From assembly GCA_033085395.1 (NCBI GenBank), contig JANQBS010000642.1, forward strand, positions 1 through 10,192: DNA of 10,192 nt. Reading direction: 5' to 3'. How positions within the stretch are numbered: position 1 is the stretch's first letter; each line of letters opens with the position of its first letter. The stretch comes from Xanthoparmelia taractica. Taxonomy: Eukaryota > Ascomycota > Lecanoromycetes > Lecanorales > Parmeliaceae. Below the pieces are notes generated by a model, which was given only the letters and a program-made list of their open reading frames with translations, searched no databases and was not told the origin of the DNA. Positions 1 to 9,119 of the stretch are shown piece after piece. The position numbers were made by a program, and so were the translations under genes.

Positions 1-489
1 ACGAGAACAGCAGTGGCGCTATCGCAATTAGTTAGCCAGACGTACTCACTAAGCGACGTCAAGCATACCTCTCCCCGGGCCTTCATTCAACAGATATTAT
101 ATCTGGCCAAGTCAGCTGAGCTAGGATCAACAGTCCATTAACTCACGCTTATTTGGAACCAGCTAGCCGTCAATCTTCGTCGCGATATCCCTGAACCGAG
201 GCCTACAATCACGCTGAGTCAGTTCTTTGATCAAGTGGACTCGAAAACAGCAATCTGAACGAAGCTTGCCATGCGCCAGCGGCCTGCTCTCTCTAGTTCT
301 ACACCAGACCGCCATACAAATACGCAGAGAAATCAGCAAGTCAAGCATCGCTATCCCTACCCGCCGCCGCAACGGATTCCAGTCAATGATGGGAAGTCAC
401 ATGCATACCTGGTTGATATCGATCCGAACGGCTATGGGGTCTATGAAGAAGAAGGACCAAGCGATCAAGATCATGGTCCGTCAAGCTAG
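1..489 (+). pseudogene. Gag-like retrotransposon protein remnant (partial, 5' end outside window)
   Basis: Frame 1 is readable from the first base to a TAG at 487-489 except for a TAA at 139-141 and a TGA at 256-258. The reading resembles fungal retrotransposon Gag proteins: a helical stretch near residues 24-45 (SPRAFIQQILYLAKSAELG), then IWNQLAVNLRRDIPEPRPT and SQFFDQVDSKTAI at about residues 51-85, then a basic Pro/Gln-rich tail and an acidic end. Both internal stops fit single RIP-type transitions (CAA to TAA after His; TGG to TGA after Ile), and the TAG could be a CAG. CpA and TpG are still common here, so mutation is light compared with the DNA beyond 993. An ATG at 271 opens a 72-codon ORF, but that is only the tail after the second stop. 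Family assignment rests on remembered family resemblance; which retrotransposon superfamily is unclear. Confidence 0.5.
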
Positions 490-715
490 CTAGATCCGGG
501 CCCAGCAAGAGATCAGACGATGATCATTTGAACGATTTGAAACCATCCGAAGTCGTGGATCAAGGCCTCAATCACTACAGCAGCTAGTGCAGTTATATTC
601 AATTCTTTCAGCCAACATCCCGCGGAGAGCACCTAAGATCTACACTAAGCAATGGCCCTGGTTCTTAGAATGTCTCAGCCATGAGGACATGGCATTTTTG
701 TTGTTTTTGTGGGCA
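490..715. other. Intergenic stretch with no recognisable gene
   Basis: Base composition and dinucleotides are ordinary. Short ORFs run through it and into the tandem repeat in two frames (587-814 and 681-1010, 75 and 109 codons), but their products show no domain I recognise. The second one repeats its own sequence only because the DNA beneath it is duplicated. I treat them as chance ORFs. The stretch may hold the decayed 3' part of the Gag-like gene to its left. Confidence 0.5.
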
Positions 716-980
716 TGTTATCACGGTACACACCAGCATGGCTGTGGTACGCTTAGTCATAGCTCGTTTGAGGGCTTGGCAACCCACATATCTAGCTGCC
801 AACACTCTAGATAGAACAATAATTCAATCATTATCGATATATCCCAGTGTTGTCACGGTACACACCAGCATGGCTGTGGTACGCTTAGTCATAGCTCGTT
901 TGAGGGCTTGGCAACCCACATATCTAGCTGCCAACACTCTAGATAGAACAATAATTCAATCATTATCGATATATCCCAGT
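716..980 (+). repeat. Two-copy 132-bp tandem duplication
   Basis: The segment beginning TGTT at 716 recurs at 848. Positions 721-848 match 853-980 with no difference that I can find. The only change inside the aligned unit is A at 720 against G at 852, which turns TGTCACGG into TATCACGG in the left copy, a G-to-A transition in TpG context as RIP makes. Near-identity over 128 bp means the duplication is recent or homogenised. It could be unequal recombination inside an LTR, or an assembly artefact at the edge of an AT-rich block. Confidence 0.93.
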
Positions 981-992
981 CTTACTGTGACA
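719..992 (+). mobile_element. Short LTR-like or TIR-bounded element, ends TGTCACGGTA / TACTGTGACA
   Basis: The right copy of the tandem repeat starts TGTCACGGTA at 851. At 983-992 the sequence TACTGTGACA is its inverted complement with one mismatch. A segment starting TG, ending CA and bounded by a short inverted repeat is what a retrotransposon LTR looks like; 851-992 would be 142 bp. With the duplication included, the element runs 719-992 and its first dinucleotide is now TA. A small non-autonomous DNA element is the alternative. No target-site duplication is visible: 714-718 is catgt, 846-850 is agtgt and 993-997 is atagt. The segment escaped the heavy RIP that begins right after it, so it is unlikely to be the 5' LTR of the mutated retrotransposon to its right. 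Confidence 0.5.
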
Positions 993-1810
993 ATAGTCTT
1001 AATTTCTTAATTAAAGAAATCGCTAATTATATAAATTATAATAATTAATCTTAAGAGTATTTTAGAATTTTAGCTATAATTCTAATTATTATACATCTTA
1101 TTTGAACTAATAAATAATTATCTTATTTCGTAAGCTATAAATAAGTTATATATTTTTAACTTATAAAGTAACTCTTTTTACGTGAAATACGTATAATTAC
1201 GCGATTATATAAGAATTGATTATAATTACTTCTTAATAAGAAAGATAAGATTTATTATTTAATTTAAAGATAATTTTAATTTTTATTAATTCTTAAAGTG
1301 CGCTTAAAATAAAGAATTAAATTCGAAAATCTCTCTTTTTAATAAGTCTTAGAATCTTCTTTATTAGTTAAGTAAACGCTTTTTATAATATAATTAAATT
1401 CGTTAATTTTTATATATAATAAATCTCTTATAACGCGCGAGCTTAGAAATAATATTAATATTAATAAAAATATTTACTCTATAAACTTATTATTAGCTTT
1501 TAATTTTTACGACTTTCTTATTAATTTAAATCGAATTTTAAGTCTCTTTTAACTATATTATTTTTTAATATTAAAAGATTTAAATAAGAATATAAAAATA
1601 TTTTTAAATATTTTTATAGTATTATCGATAACTGAAAGAAAAGAATTAGGTTTATACGAGTCTACGATATTATTCGTAATTGCGAGCGCTATTCTTATCG
1701 AGAAAAAAAGAGTAGAAAGAAAATTTTAAGGGATATTAGAGTATTATTAACGTTAGAGAATTATCTAGAAAAAAGAACTTTAGAGATAATCGCTAAAATT
1801 ATAATTAGAA

Positions 1811-1925
1811 TAGAGGTTTAAACTTAGATAGTTACTAAAGTGCTAATTATAGAGGTCTAAATTTAGATAATTACTAGAATATTTATTAGAATAGAAATTC
1901 GAACTCGCGTAGAAAGAAATCTAAT
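1811..1925 (+). repeat. Degenerate tandem repeat, about 40-bp unit
   Basis: TAGAGGTTTAAACTTAGATA at 1811 recurs as TAGAGGTCTAAATTTAGATA at 1850, and similarity continues into TTACTA-A. The first two units differ mainly by C/T and G/A transitions, so they may have been closer to identical before RIP. A third, weaker unit may start near 1892 (TAGAAATTCGAACTCG). One frame across the units is open once Gln-type stops are allowed, giving repeated ...VTKV..IEV-type segments, so this could be repeat protein sequence of a dead gene. That reading is speculative. Confidence 0.55.
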
Positions 1926-1955
1926 TAATATATTAATCTATTCTACATATCAACC

Positions 1956-2029
1956 TATATTAGATATACTCTAATTTAGTCTCTTCTTAAGTCTATATAT
2001 TCACTTTATATTAGATATACTTTAATTTA
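1956..2029 (+). repeat. Pair of 23-bp direct repeats, 51 bp apart
   Basis: TATATTAGATATACTCTAAT at 1956 and TATATTAGATATACTTTAAT at 2007 differ by one C/T transition, and the match extends three more bases. The spacing (51 bp) and the nearby GC-rich island suggest a structured terminal or sub-terminal part of a transposon, possibly the hAT element downstream. Low complexity makes chance similarity possible, although a match with one transition over 23 bp is better than the background. Confidence 0.5.
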
Positions 2030-2391
2030 TTAAATTTTTTTATTAAGTCAACTTATTAGCGACTAGCACTATCGTATAGCTATATTAGAGGATTAGTCTC
2101 TCGCGCGCTTCGGCCCCTAGCTTTTACACTCTTACACTTATTAATCTCTACTTCTTTTATTAGCATTTATTAGAATTTAATTAATACGCTATAACGAAGA
2201 GATATTTACTCTATATATTAGTTTATATATTATATAGTCTTTATATTAATTATCAATTTTAAGTAGTTAAAGCTAGATTTAAAGCTAAGTATTATTAGAA
2301 GACGCGTCTCTTATAATATTCTATATTTTTTATAAATATTATCTATCTTTATTTAAGCTATTATATTTTCTCTTAAACCTCAAATTTTACT

Positions 2392-5020
2392 ATATTATTC
2401 GATATTGTAGTTAGTGCTATATCGTCCGATATCGTAGATAGTATTATAGCTATCAACGATTATTCTTTCGATAAGAATTAAGATATTATCGTTATTATTT
2501 TAAAGAAATTAGAGTCTAAAGATAAAAAACCCTACTTTATTTATAACGAAGTTAAGTATAATATATGAATAAATTAATAATTAAAGATAAGTTAAGTAGT
2601 TAGAAATTAAATTAAGAATTTTAATCGTCGATAGAGAGTGAATTAAAACTCTATAATTCGAAAGACTACGAAATAAAAATATTTTTAAGATTACGCTCTT
2701 CGATCTACTGAAGAGCCATATATTATATATCGTCACTACGATAATATTCTTATTCACTTATTAATAGATTATAATATTACGAGAATAAATTCACACCTTA
2801 AATCGAAAGTATACGTACGAAAGTCGAGTCTTAGTATACTTTAGTAGACGATAATTATTAAGAACTATTAACGATAAATATAATATCTATTTAATTTATT
2901 TAATATTTAATAACTAGAATAATAATTAGAATTAATATCTTACGCTCTAGAGACGATTAAAAAAAGATATTAAGATAAAGTTAAATAATAGATATCTTAC
3001 TCGCGCGAACTTCTTCGAGCAATTCCGTCGTTGAATTATAGCTATAAATATTTTATTTATTATTATCGATAACCTAGAGACACTATAAATCTTTCGCTAT
3101 CTTAATTCTCTCGTAAATATAAATTCTATATTTATAATTAAAAATCGACTACTTTCTAAAATTAAAGAGATTAAGTTAGATCTATATACGAGTCTATTAA
3201 ATAATAATATTAAGATATCTTTAGCCTTAAATAGCTAATCGACTAGTAATTATTAATCGTATTTTGCACTTCTTAACTTCTTTATTAATTACGATTAAAG
3301 ATATTATAAGAAGCTTTTAAGATTTAAGTACGTCGAGAATAAATATATTAATGCGAAGTTTATAAGTCTCGTATAATTAATTCTTAAGAAGTATATACTT
3401 AAGACGCGAATTATAGCTTTAATAATCGATAATGCGATTAATAATAATACACTCTTTCGTGATTTAATCGAGGCCCTTTTATAGAGCGAGTTTAATAATT
3501 TACTTAATCTTAAAGAGTAGAATACGAGAAGTCTTAAATATATTCTTTATATGACGTATATTATTTAATTATCCTTATAAGAGCTTCTTAATAAGATTCG
3601 CATCAGCTTAATTAACGAGAATTTTTAGAAAAGCTAATATAATTCGAAGAAATAGAACGCTATTTAAAGATAAGAAAAAGGTTTATTAATAAATTTAGCT
3701 AAGATATATAAATTCTAGTTATTATTCTAGCTATTATTAATATCTAATATATATAAATTCGTAAGACGAGGGTTTACATTAATGCTAGCAGTTAGCGCAA
3801 GAAGTATTTCTTCGAGCTTCAATTTATACGACTCAATAATACTTATAGCTTAATTAATTAATATTATTTATCTATCGATAAGAAGCTATATTAATAAAAA
3901 CGCGCACTTAAATTATTCTAGAATATTAAAGTTAGTTGAAACTCAACCTATTATATATTAATACGATCTTATCTACTTCGTAGCGATATTAATTACTTTT
4001 TTGAGAAGAAATTAAACGACTTTCTTAAACTTAGCGCGAATAAATAATCGTAAGTCGAATATCTAATTAAATTAATTAGATTCTTTTATACTTTTACGAA
4101 GCTAATAAATAAGAATAAGAAGCTAATAATTTATTATATATTTAATATTTATAATAGATTATTTGATTATATTAAGAAGGAGATTCGAAAGCTAAGACGT
4201 AAGCGAGTTTCGTGAAAAGTCGAATTTCGCGAGGCTTTAAAGGCGGCTCGAGAGAAATTAATTATTTATTATAGCGAGATTTAATCGAGTGTAAAATATC
4301 TCTATAGATAGATAACACTTTTATATCTAAATTACGAGAATATAATATTAAAAGAATCGAATTAAAAAGTTAAGTCTAATTAAACACTCTAAATAGAGAT
4401 ATATTAAAATACGCTCGAATAAATGTATCGAAATTATTAATATCTTAATGTTAATAATTAGGTGTAGAGAGCTAAACGAGTAAGAAGTCGCGTAGAGTTA
4501 TTTAATAATATTATTAATAAAATTGAAAAGACGATAGAAGTATCGAATAATAATTAATTTTAGTAATATAAAAGAGAAGATTAATATTCTATTTATTATT
4601 CTAGCTATAACTTAAATTTCTAATCTTAATTAAGTATTTTTTATTTATCTTAAGAGTTATTAATTCTTAATTAGTAAAAAAGCTTAGAGTCTTAAATCTT
4701 AATAATAACACGTATAACTAGAGATATCTTAGTTATACCTAATGGAGCTATAGCTTATAAGCGATATTTCTTATAAGCTAAGCGACTATATAATAATTAA
4801 AAAAGCTATTCGCCTTTAATATTTCGAGTCTTAATAATAATTTCTTATATAGAATATTAATAGAATAACTACGAATAAGATATATTAGACTTAGAGGGAG
4901 ATCTTAATATATTACTTAAAGCTAGATAGATTAATTAAAAAATTCGGAATTATTAGACAGAGAAGATTTCTAATGTTAATTACATTAGTGATAATAATAA
5001 AGTGCTCTTTAGATTAATCT
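2392..5020 (+). pseudogene. hAT-superfamily DNA transposase relic, RIP-mutated and frameshifted
   Basis: hAT transposases cut and paste DNA transposons using an RNase H-like DDE core interrupted by an all-helical insertion, and end in a dimerisation region. The reading runs frame 1 (about 2392-2870), frame 2 (about 2880-3715), then frame 1 (about 3725-5020). In order: a possible Cys-x2-Cys-type zinc finger at 2719-2795, now Tyr codons with a following NSHLKS; the first catalytic motif as written ISLALNS with its Asp codon now AAT at 3230-3232; the second motif LIIDNAINNNTLFRDLIEAL at 3419-3478 with Asp intact at 3428-3430; a NSTYYILIRSYLLRSDINYF segment near 3937-3996; RKVEFREALKAAREKLIIYY at about 4210-4275; and the C-terminal region with LN-stop-stop-K at 4666-4680 (former Trp-Trp) followed by TRITRDILVIP at 4708-4740. 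Length of about 870 codons fits fungal hAT transposases. The start is a guess: an ATA at 2392 may be a mutated ATG. Terminal inverted repeats and target duplications were not found. Confidence 0.82.
3713..3736 (+). repeat. 12-bp tandem duplication inside the hAT relic
   Basis: TTCTAGTTATTA at 3713-3724 is followed directly by TTCTAGCTATTA at 3725-3736, differing by one C/T transition. It sits where the readable hAT frame changes from 2 to 1. The duplication is a multiple of three, so it does not cause the shift itself, but it marks a spot where insertion or deletion has occurred between conserved blocks. Confidence 0.6.
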
Positions 5021-5697
5021 AAGTAAGAAATTAATTCTTTTTTATTAAAATTTTATTTATTAATTATTCTTTAATTAAGAGAAGAAAAGCGAACGTAAAG
5101 TAATAGAGAATTAATCTTTATAAATTAAAGATCTACGAAAAAAGTAAGAAAAATAATTTAAAATCGTTTTATAAATAATTAGAGAAGAGATCGACTTAGC
5201 GATCTTACATAGATTATAATTCAAGAAAATAATATATTATAATTATTATTTTAGTTATTATTTATTAAAATAGTTATATTTACTTAGCGAGATTAAATTA
5301 GAAGAGAGTTTATCTTAATATTACTTATTAAGTATCAAAGTTTAATAATTATTTAAGTTAATTTCGCCCTAACTTATATATTAATCTAAAATTTTCTTAT
5401 CTTATTCGTTACCTAATATAGAAAATAATTTATATTATAAAATATTTCTATATATACTAGAAATTTCCTAGATTATTTCATAATATTAGTAATTTCTTAT
5501 CTTATATCTTTATAAGTAATCTAATATAACCCCTTTATAATATTCTCTTATAATATAATATAATACGATATAATATAAAATATTTCATCAAATATACTAG
5601 ATCTTTTCGACGCGTATTAACGAGATCTTAACGATTATATATCTTCTTCGCATATTCTAGAATTTTCGTATTTTTTAGAGATTAGTTCTATTAGAAC
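5021..5697. other. AT-rich junction between hAT relic and gypsy element; probable site of the 5' LTR
   Basis: The hAT reading fades after about 5020 and the Gag reading starts near 5790. The segment between should hold the right end of the hAT element and the 5' LTR plus leader of the retrotransposon. I could not place the LTR boundaries because RIP has changed the TG and CA dinucleotides that mark LTR ends, and no 3' LTR is inside the window for comparison. Runs such as ATAATATAATATAATACGAT near 5551-5570 are simple AT-rich sequence. Confidence 0.45.
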
Positions 5698-5713
5698 TTA
5701 GTATCTAATAAAG
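5698..5713 (+). other. Possible tRNA primer-binding site of the gypsy element
   Basis: TTAGTATCTAATAAAG at 5698-5713 becomes close to the TGGTATC-type primer-binding site complementary to an initiator tRNA-Met 3' end if the first A is a RIP-changed G. It lies about 80-90 bp before the first readable Gag codons, the expected order. The flanking bases do not show a clean LTR end in CA, so this is a weak proposal. Confidence 0.25.
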
Positions 5714-5789
5714 AAATTATTATCGTATTAATTATACGTCTCTTATATTAATTAAATCTCTTACTAAGCGTTAGCGAATTAACTTCTTA

Positions 5790-6960
5790 TAATTCTAATC
5801 TCTCTATCTTTTAAAGAAAAAGACTTATTATCGCTACGATATTAAACTCTTTATTAAATCGAAATAAATATATCTTAAAGCGATATAACTTCGATATTAA
5901 TTTTTAAGGATTTATCTTAAAGAATTAAGCGATTCTAAAAAAATATCTTAAGAATACTTAAATAAAAAATCGTTATTTAGAGTTAAAATAAGAATTAATT
6001 AAGTTACGAGCACGCAATAACGTGCTATATAATTTAAATTTCTTTATAATTCTTATCGAAGCGATAGCGATTTTATTTATTATTTCGTTTTTAATAAAAA
6101 TTTCAATTAAAATAAAAATACTTTATCTTAAAAGAATATATTTTTATAAAAATAATAGTAAAGAAAAATATTTACGCTAATTTTACGAAATCGAAATTTA
6201 ATTTCTTATAAATCTCGAGTATTTTATTATTAATTAAGCTAAGATTATTTATTATATATAATTCTTAAAAGACGATCTTAATACGTAATAATATAACTAC
6301 TTTTAAACTTATAGATTAAATAAAGTTATCTTCGAGTTTTTTAAATTATTTTTACTCGATTTAATTACGAACTTAATAAATCGTCGCTTATTTATTTATA
6401 AAAAGTAATAAATAATAAAATAGCGATAAAATTAAAAGATTTTAATTTTTAAGATCTATCTAAAGAAATTAAAAGTTTTTTACTCTTATTTATAAAGAAG
6501 TATCGAGCGAACTTTTTCTTAGCTAAATTACGATTTAAGCTAAAAAATAAGATTTTTAATATTAATAATATATTTAAATAGAGAAAAGAAATTTTTATTA
6601 TAATAATTATATAGAAAATAATTTTAAAGCGCGCGCGTCTTAATAATAATAATTCTAATTCGAAGTTATTAAAAAAGTTAAATAAAAATAAGTCTCTAAA
6701 AGCTCGAATTTCGAAGTTTAATACGACTTCGAAAGATAACGTTAAATCTACGTATATTTAAAAAAAAGATAAGAAACGTAAGATTAAGATTATTAATTAT
6801 AATATTAAAATATTTATTATTTATTAATATTATTATAAATTAGATTATATGAAATTAAATTATCTTAATAAGAATAAATCGATTATTATCGTCGCGACGA
6901 TATCGATAAAAAACGAATCGATTTTATAAGCGTCTTTAAAGCGAAGTAAAAAAAACGAAT
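5790..6960 (+). pseudogene. gag: gag relic of the gypsy element
   Basis: Gag forms the virus-like particle shell. Frame 1 reads from about 5790: a polar N-terminal part, a Leu/Glu/Arg-rich heptad-like stretch (RYLELK-stop-ELIKLRARN, 5971-6027) that looks like a coiled coil, a Pro/Ser-type linker, then the capsid-like domain (KYLR-stop-FYEIEI at 6166-6198, YIQFLKDDLNT-type at 6250-6285, INRRLFIYKK at 6376-6405). Near 6430 the readable frame changes to 3, with YRANFFLAKLRFKLKNKI at 6501-6554 and a basic tail starting KRAR at 6627 and rich in Asn, Ser and Lys. A Cys/His zinc knuckle would be expected around 6790-6870, where Tyr codons cluster, but no exact pattern can be read. Frame 3 continues to about 6956, where protease takes over in frame 2. 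The start codon is not identifiable. Confidence 0.75.
6948..6956 (+). promoter_or_regulatory. Candidate -1 ribosomal frameshift heptamer at the gag/protease junction
   Basis: A run of eight A followed by C ends in A_AAA_AAC, with the zero-frame codons AAA (6951-6953) and AAC (6954-6956) in phase with Gag frame 3. A -1 slip there moves the ribosome to frame 2, the frame in which the protease reads. Several LTR retrotransposons and retroviruses make Gag-Pol this way. RIP may have lengthened the A run, and a plain one-base deletion would produce the same frame relation. No downstream pseudoknot is assessable after this much mutation. Confidence 0.35.
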
Positions 6961-7592
6961 AATAGAGATAACTTCTTTTATTATTACGAAGAGATAAATT
7001 AAGCTATAAAATAACTAATAATAACTTATTACTCTACTTGATTGCAAGGCGTATATTAACTTAATTACGTAAAAGTTCGTAATTTAATAAAATTTTAAAT
7101 TATATATCGCTATCTTATTATAGACGAAAGCGCTTAGCGAATAAAATATATATTATTATAATACTTATTAGCTAAATTATTAAATAATCGATAACTAAGA
7201 TTAAGAATAATAATATAATATATTATTTTACGTTGTAGATTAAGAAGATCTCAATACCGTGCTAAATATACTCGCGTTATATTATTTATAGATTCTATTT
7301 AACTCTATGGCGAGATAATAACGATTTAAGATTAATATTAAGAAATTTTAGATTAAAGAATTAACTAAATTTATTTAAGAAATCGAGCGAAAGTTAAAAA
7401 TATTCGTAATCGTATACGTTACGATAACGCGAGACGAATAGAAGAGTATTAATAATTTAAAGCTCTTAAGAGAATTATTAAAGTTTAAGAATATCTTTTT
7501 TATTAATATAATAGAGATCTTATCTACGTTTAAATAAAGAAATTATATTATTAAAATAAAAAAAACTAAAGAATTATCTTACGAGTTTTTTT
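6957..7592 (+). pseudogene. Aspartic protease and linker relic of the gypsy element
   Basis: The retroviral-type aspartic protease releases Gag and Pol products from the polyprotein. In frame 2 the active-site motif, usually D-S/T-G-A, reads LDCKAYINLIT at 7037-7069, with its Asp codon GAT at 7040-7042 intact but Gly changed to Lys as written. KFVI and NFKLYIAI follow within 60 bp, as in fungal gypsy proteases. LNTVLNILALYYL at 7262-7300 matches the position of the family's second conserved hydrophobic block (commonly ...ILG.PWL...). The linker towards RT ends with KELSYE at 7569-7586. Frame 2 then meets the T8 run where the reading moves to frame 3. Stops are frequent. Confidence 0.7.
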
Positions 7593-7593
7593 T
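7586..7593 (+). other. T8 homopolymer at the protease-to-RT frame change
   Basis: The conserved region before RT reads in frame 2 up to TACGAG at 7580-7585 and in frame 3 from TATAATTTATCT at 7593 (YNLS, a block typical of fungal gypsy RTs). Seven T separate the two where six would keep frame, so a single added T explains the change. The run may itself be RIP-made from a C-rich Pro-Leu stretch, in which case the slip came after the mutation. Confidence 0.6.
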
Positions 7594-8425
7594 ATAATTT
7601 ATCTTAAATTAAGCTATCGAAGCTAAGATAATATCTTAAAGAGTTACTTTATAAGAGTTAAATTTATTATTTAACTTTCTTCGCTAAAGCTCTTATTCTC
7701 TTTATCTTAAAGAAAGATAATAAATTATATTTTTACGTAAATTATCGAAGCTTAAATACGATAATAATAAAAAATTAATATTTATTATCTTTAATTATTA
7801 AGACGTTAAATCGCTTATATAATATTAAGATATTTTTAAAGTTAAATCTTAAGAATATCTATTATAGAATTCGTATTAATAAGTGTAATAAATAAAAAAC
7901 TACGTTTCGCACTCGCTATAATTATTTTAAATACTTAATAATATCTTTCGACCTTATAAATATATTAACTATATTTTAATTCTATATTAATAAAGCTTTT
8001 ATAAGCCTTATAAATATTATATATATAATATATTTAAATAATATTCTAATTTATAGCGCTAAGTTAGCGAAATATTAATAATATATTAATTAAGTACTTA
8101 AGCGATTACGTTAATTCCAGCTATATATAAATCTAAAGAAATATTAGTTTTATATTAAATCGATTAAGTTTTTAATATTCGTTATAATTATTAATAATAT
8201 AATTATAAATTAAAAACGCGTGATAATAATTTAAGAATAATTAACGTCGCGAAGCTATTAAGATATATAAGTCTTCTTAAGCTTTATAAATTTTTATCGA
8301 CGCTTTATTTTTAAATATTCTATTATTATAGCGTTTTTTATTAGCTTATTTAAGAGTAATAAGATTAATAAAAAGTCGAGATTATTTAAGTAATTAAAAG
8401 ACGCTAGATTAACTTTCAAGTAACT
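7593..8425 (+). pseudogene. pol: Reverse transcriptase domain relic of the gypsy element
   Basis: RT copies the element's RNA into DNA. Frame 3 shows the gypsy RT blocks in order: YNLS at 7593; ILFILKKDNKLYFYVNYRSLN near 7689-7754; KLNLKN at 7839-7856, normally with the first catalytic Asp; TTFRTRYNYFKYLI at 7899-7940; LINAPTIF at about 7947-7973; YLNNILIYS at 8031-8057, normally YLDDILIYS; LKRLRQFQ-type helix near 8094-8120; and the thumb-side block SYQDIQVFLSFINFYRRFI near 8250-8310. All three catalytic Asp codons are now AAT (7845-7847, 8037-8039, 8040-8042). Many Gln and Trp positions are stops. The order and spacing leave no real doubt about family. Confidence 0.93.
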
Positions 8426-8875
8426 ATATAATACTTTTATAATTACGTTATTTCTACGATATTATAATTCTTAAAAGAAATTACGCGTAGAGACTAATAT
8501 CTCTAACTTTAATATAAGAGTTATACTTTTATAATAGAATAATAATAATAATTATTAGTAACTCGTTACGTTTTTTTCTAAAAAGATAATATTAGCGAAA
8601 TAAAATTATAAGACTTATAATTAGAAATTACTTATTATCGTTATAGCGATAAAGTAATAATATTATTATCTAAAAGATAATATTTATTATATTAAAATTT
8701 TAATAAATTATAATAATCTTAAGAAATTTTTAAAGTAAAAGAAACTTAACTTTAAATAAATTCATTAAACGCTAAAATTAATTATTTATAACTTTAAGAT
8801 TTTCTATTAAATAGAAAAATTAAATTCTATAAATACGACGTCGCGACGATTAGACTACGAAGATTTATCGTTATT
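8426..8875 (+). pseudogene. pol: RNase H domain relic of the gypsy element
   Basis: RNase H removes the RNA strand after reverse transcription. In the same frame 3, directly behind RT, the text gives ETNISNFNIRVILL at 8490-8531, which matches the family's E-T-D-A-S block with its catalytic Asp changed to Asn (AAT at 8496-8498). FFSKKIILAKQNYKTYNQKL follows from about 8568 to 8630 with two Gln-type stops, then a KQQYYYLKDN-type block near 8649-8680 and NNLKKFLKQKKLN near 8709-8750. It ends with TTSRRLDY at 8838-8861, the usual end of the module (normally preceded by A-D and followed by R-P). Continuous with RT, without a spacer. Confidence 0.9.
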
Positions 8876-9119
8876 AAATATTAAATTATTATTTACACTT
8901 TAAAATAAATTTATTCTTTAAATTAGCGACGAGTTATTATAAAAAGATAAAGAAGTAATAATAATAATAACGTCTACGTTACGAATTACGAGTATTTAAA
9001 TAATTATTTTAAGAAGAGAGATTAAAACTATATTTAAAATTACGTATAATAATTAAATAAGCTCTTTTCGAATTAATATAAATACGTTTATAAAGCGATA
9101 TTATACTTATAATTAGATA

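Larger units (their letters stand above)
993..2391. other. AT-rich stretch without an assignable gene
   Basis: Both strands were read, treating stops at possible former Gln and Trp codons as open, and no transposon domain was recognisable. Visible features are short degenerate tandem repeats (1811-1925, 1956-2029), a GC-rich island near 2097-2120 (CTCTCGCGCGCTTCGGCCCC), and an AT-only stretch around 1560-1620. It may contain the 5' terminal region of the hAT element that follows, or an older element too mutated to read. No terminal inverted repeat partner could be found by eye. Confidence 0.6.

Noticed and set aside
163..372. Minus-strand 69-codon ORF and the plus-strand 227-493 ORF
   Set aside because: Both overlap the Gag-like reading in other frames and show no domain; they are shadow ORFs.
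719..992. Intact 5' LTR of the gypsy element on the right
   Set aside because: The gag reading starts about 4.8 kb away, a hAT relic lies between, and the mutation load differs sharply.
681..1010. 109-codon ORF with an internally repeated protein
   Set aside because: Its internal repeat comes from the 132-bp DNA duplication and it crosses the LTR-like element into the RIP block; no recognisable domain or start context.
1010..1560. Minus-strand transposon protein
   Set aside because: Stop-tolerant reading gave long hydrophobic and basic text but no block I could match to any transposase, integrase or RT family.
2055..2440. TAGCACTATCGTATAGC near 2075 and TAGTGCTATATCGTCCG near 2413 as hAT terminal inverted repeats
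   Set aside because: No matching inverted copy was found by eye beyond the transposase, and the second lies inside the readable N-terminal frame.
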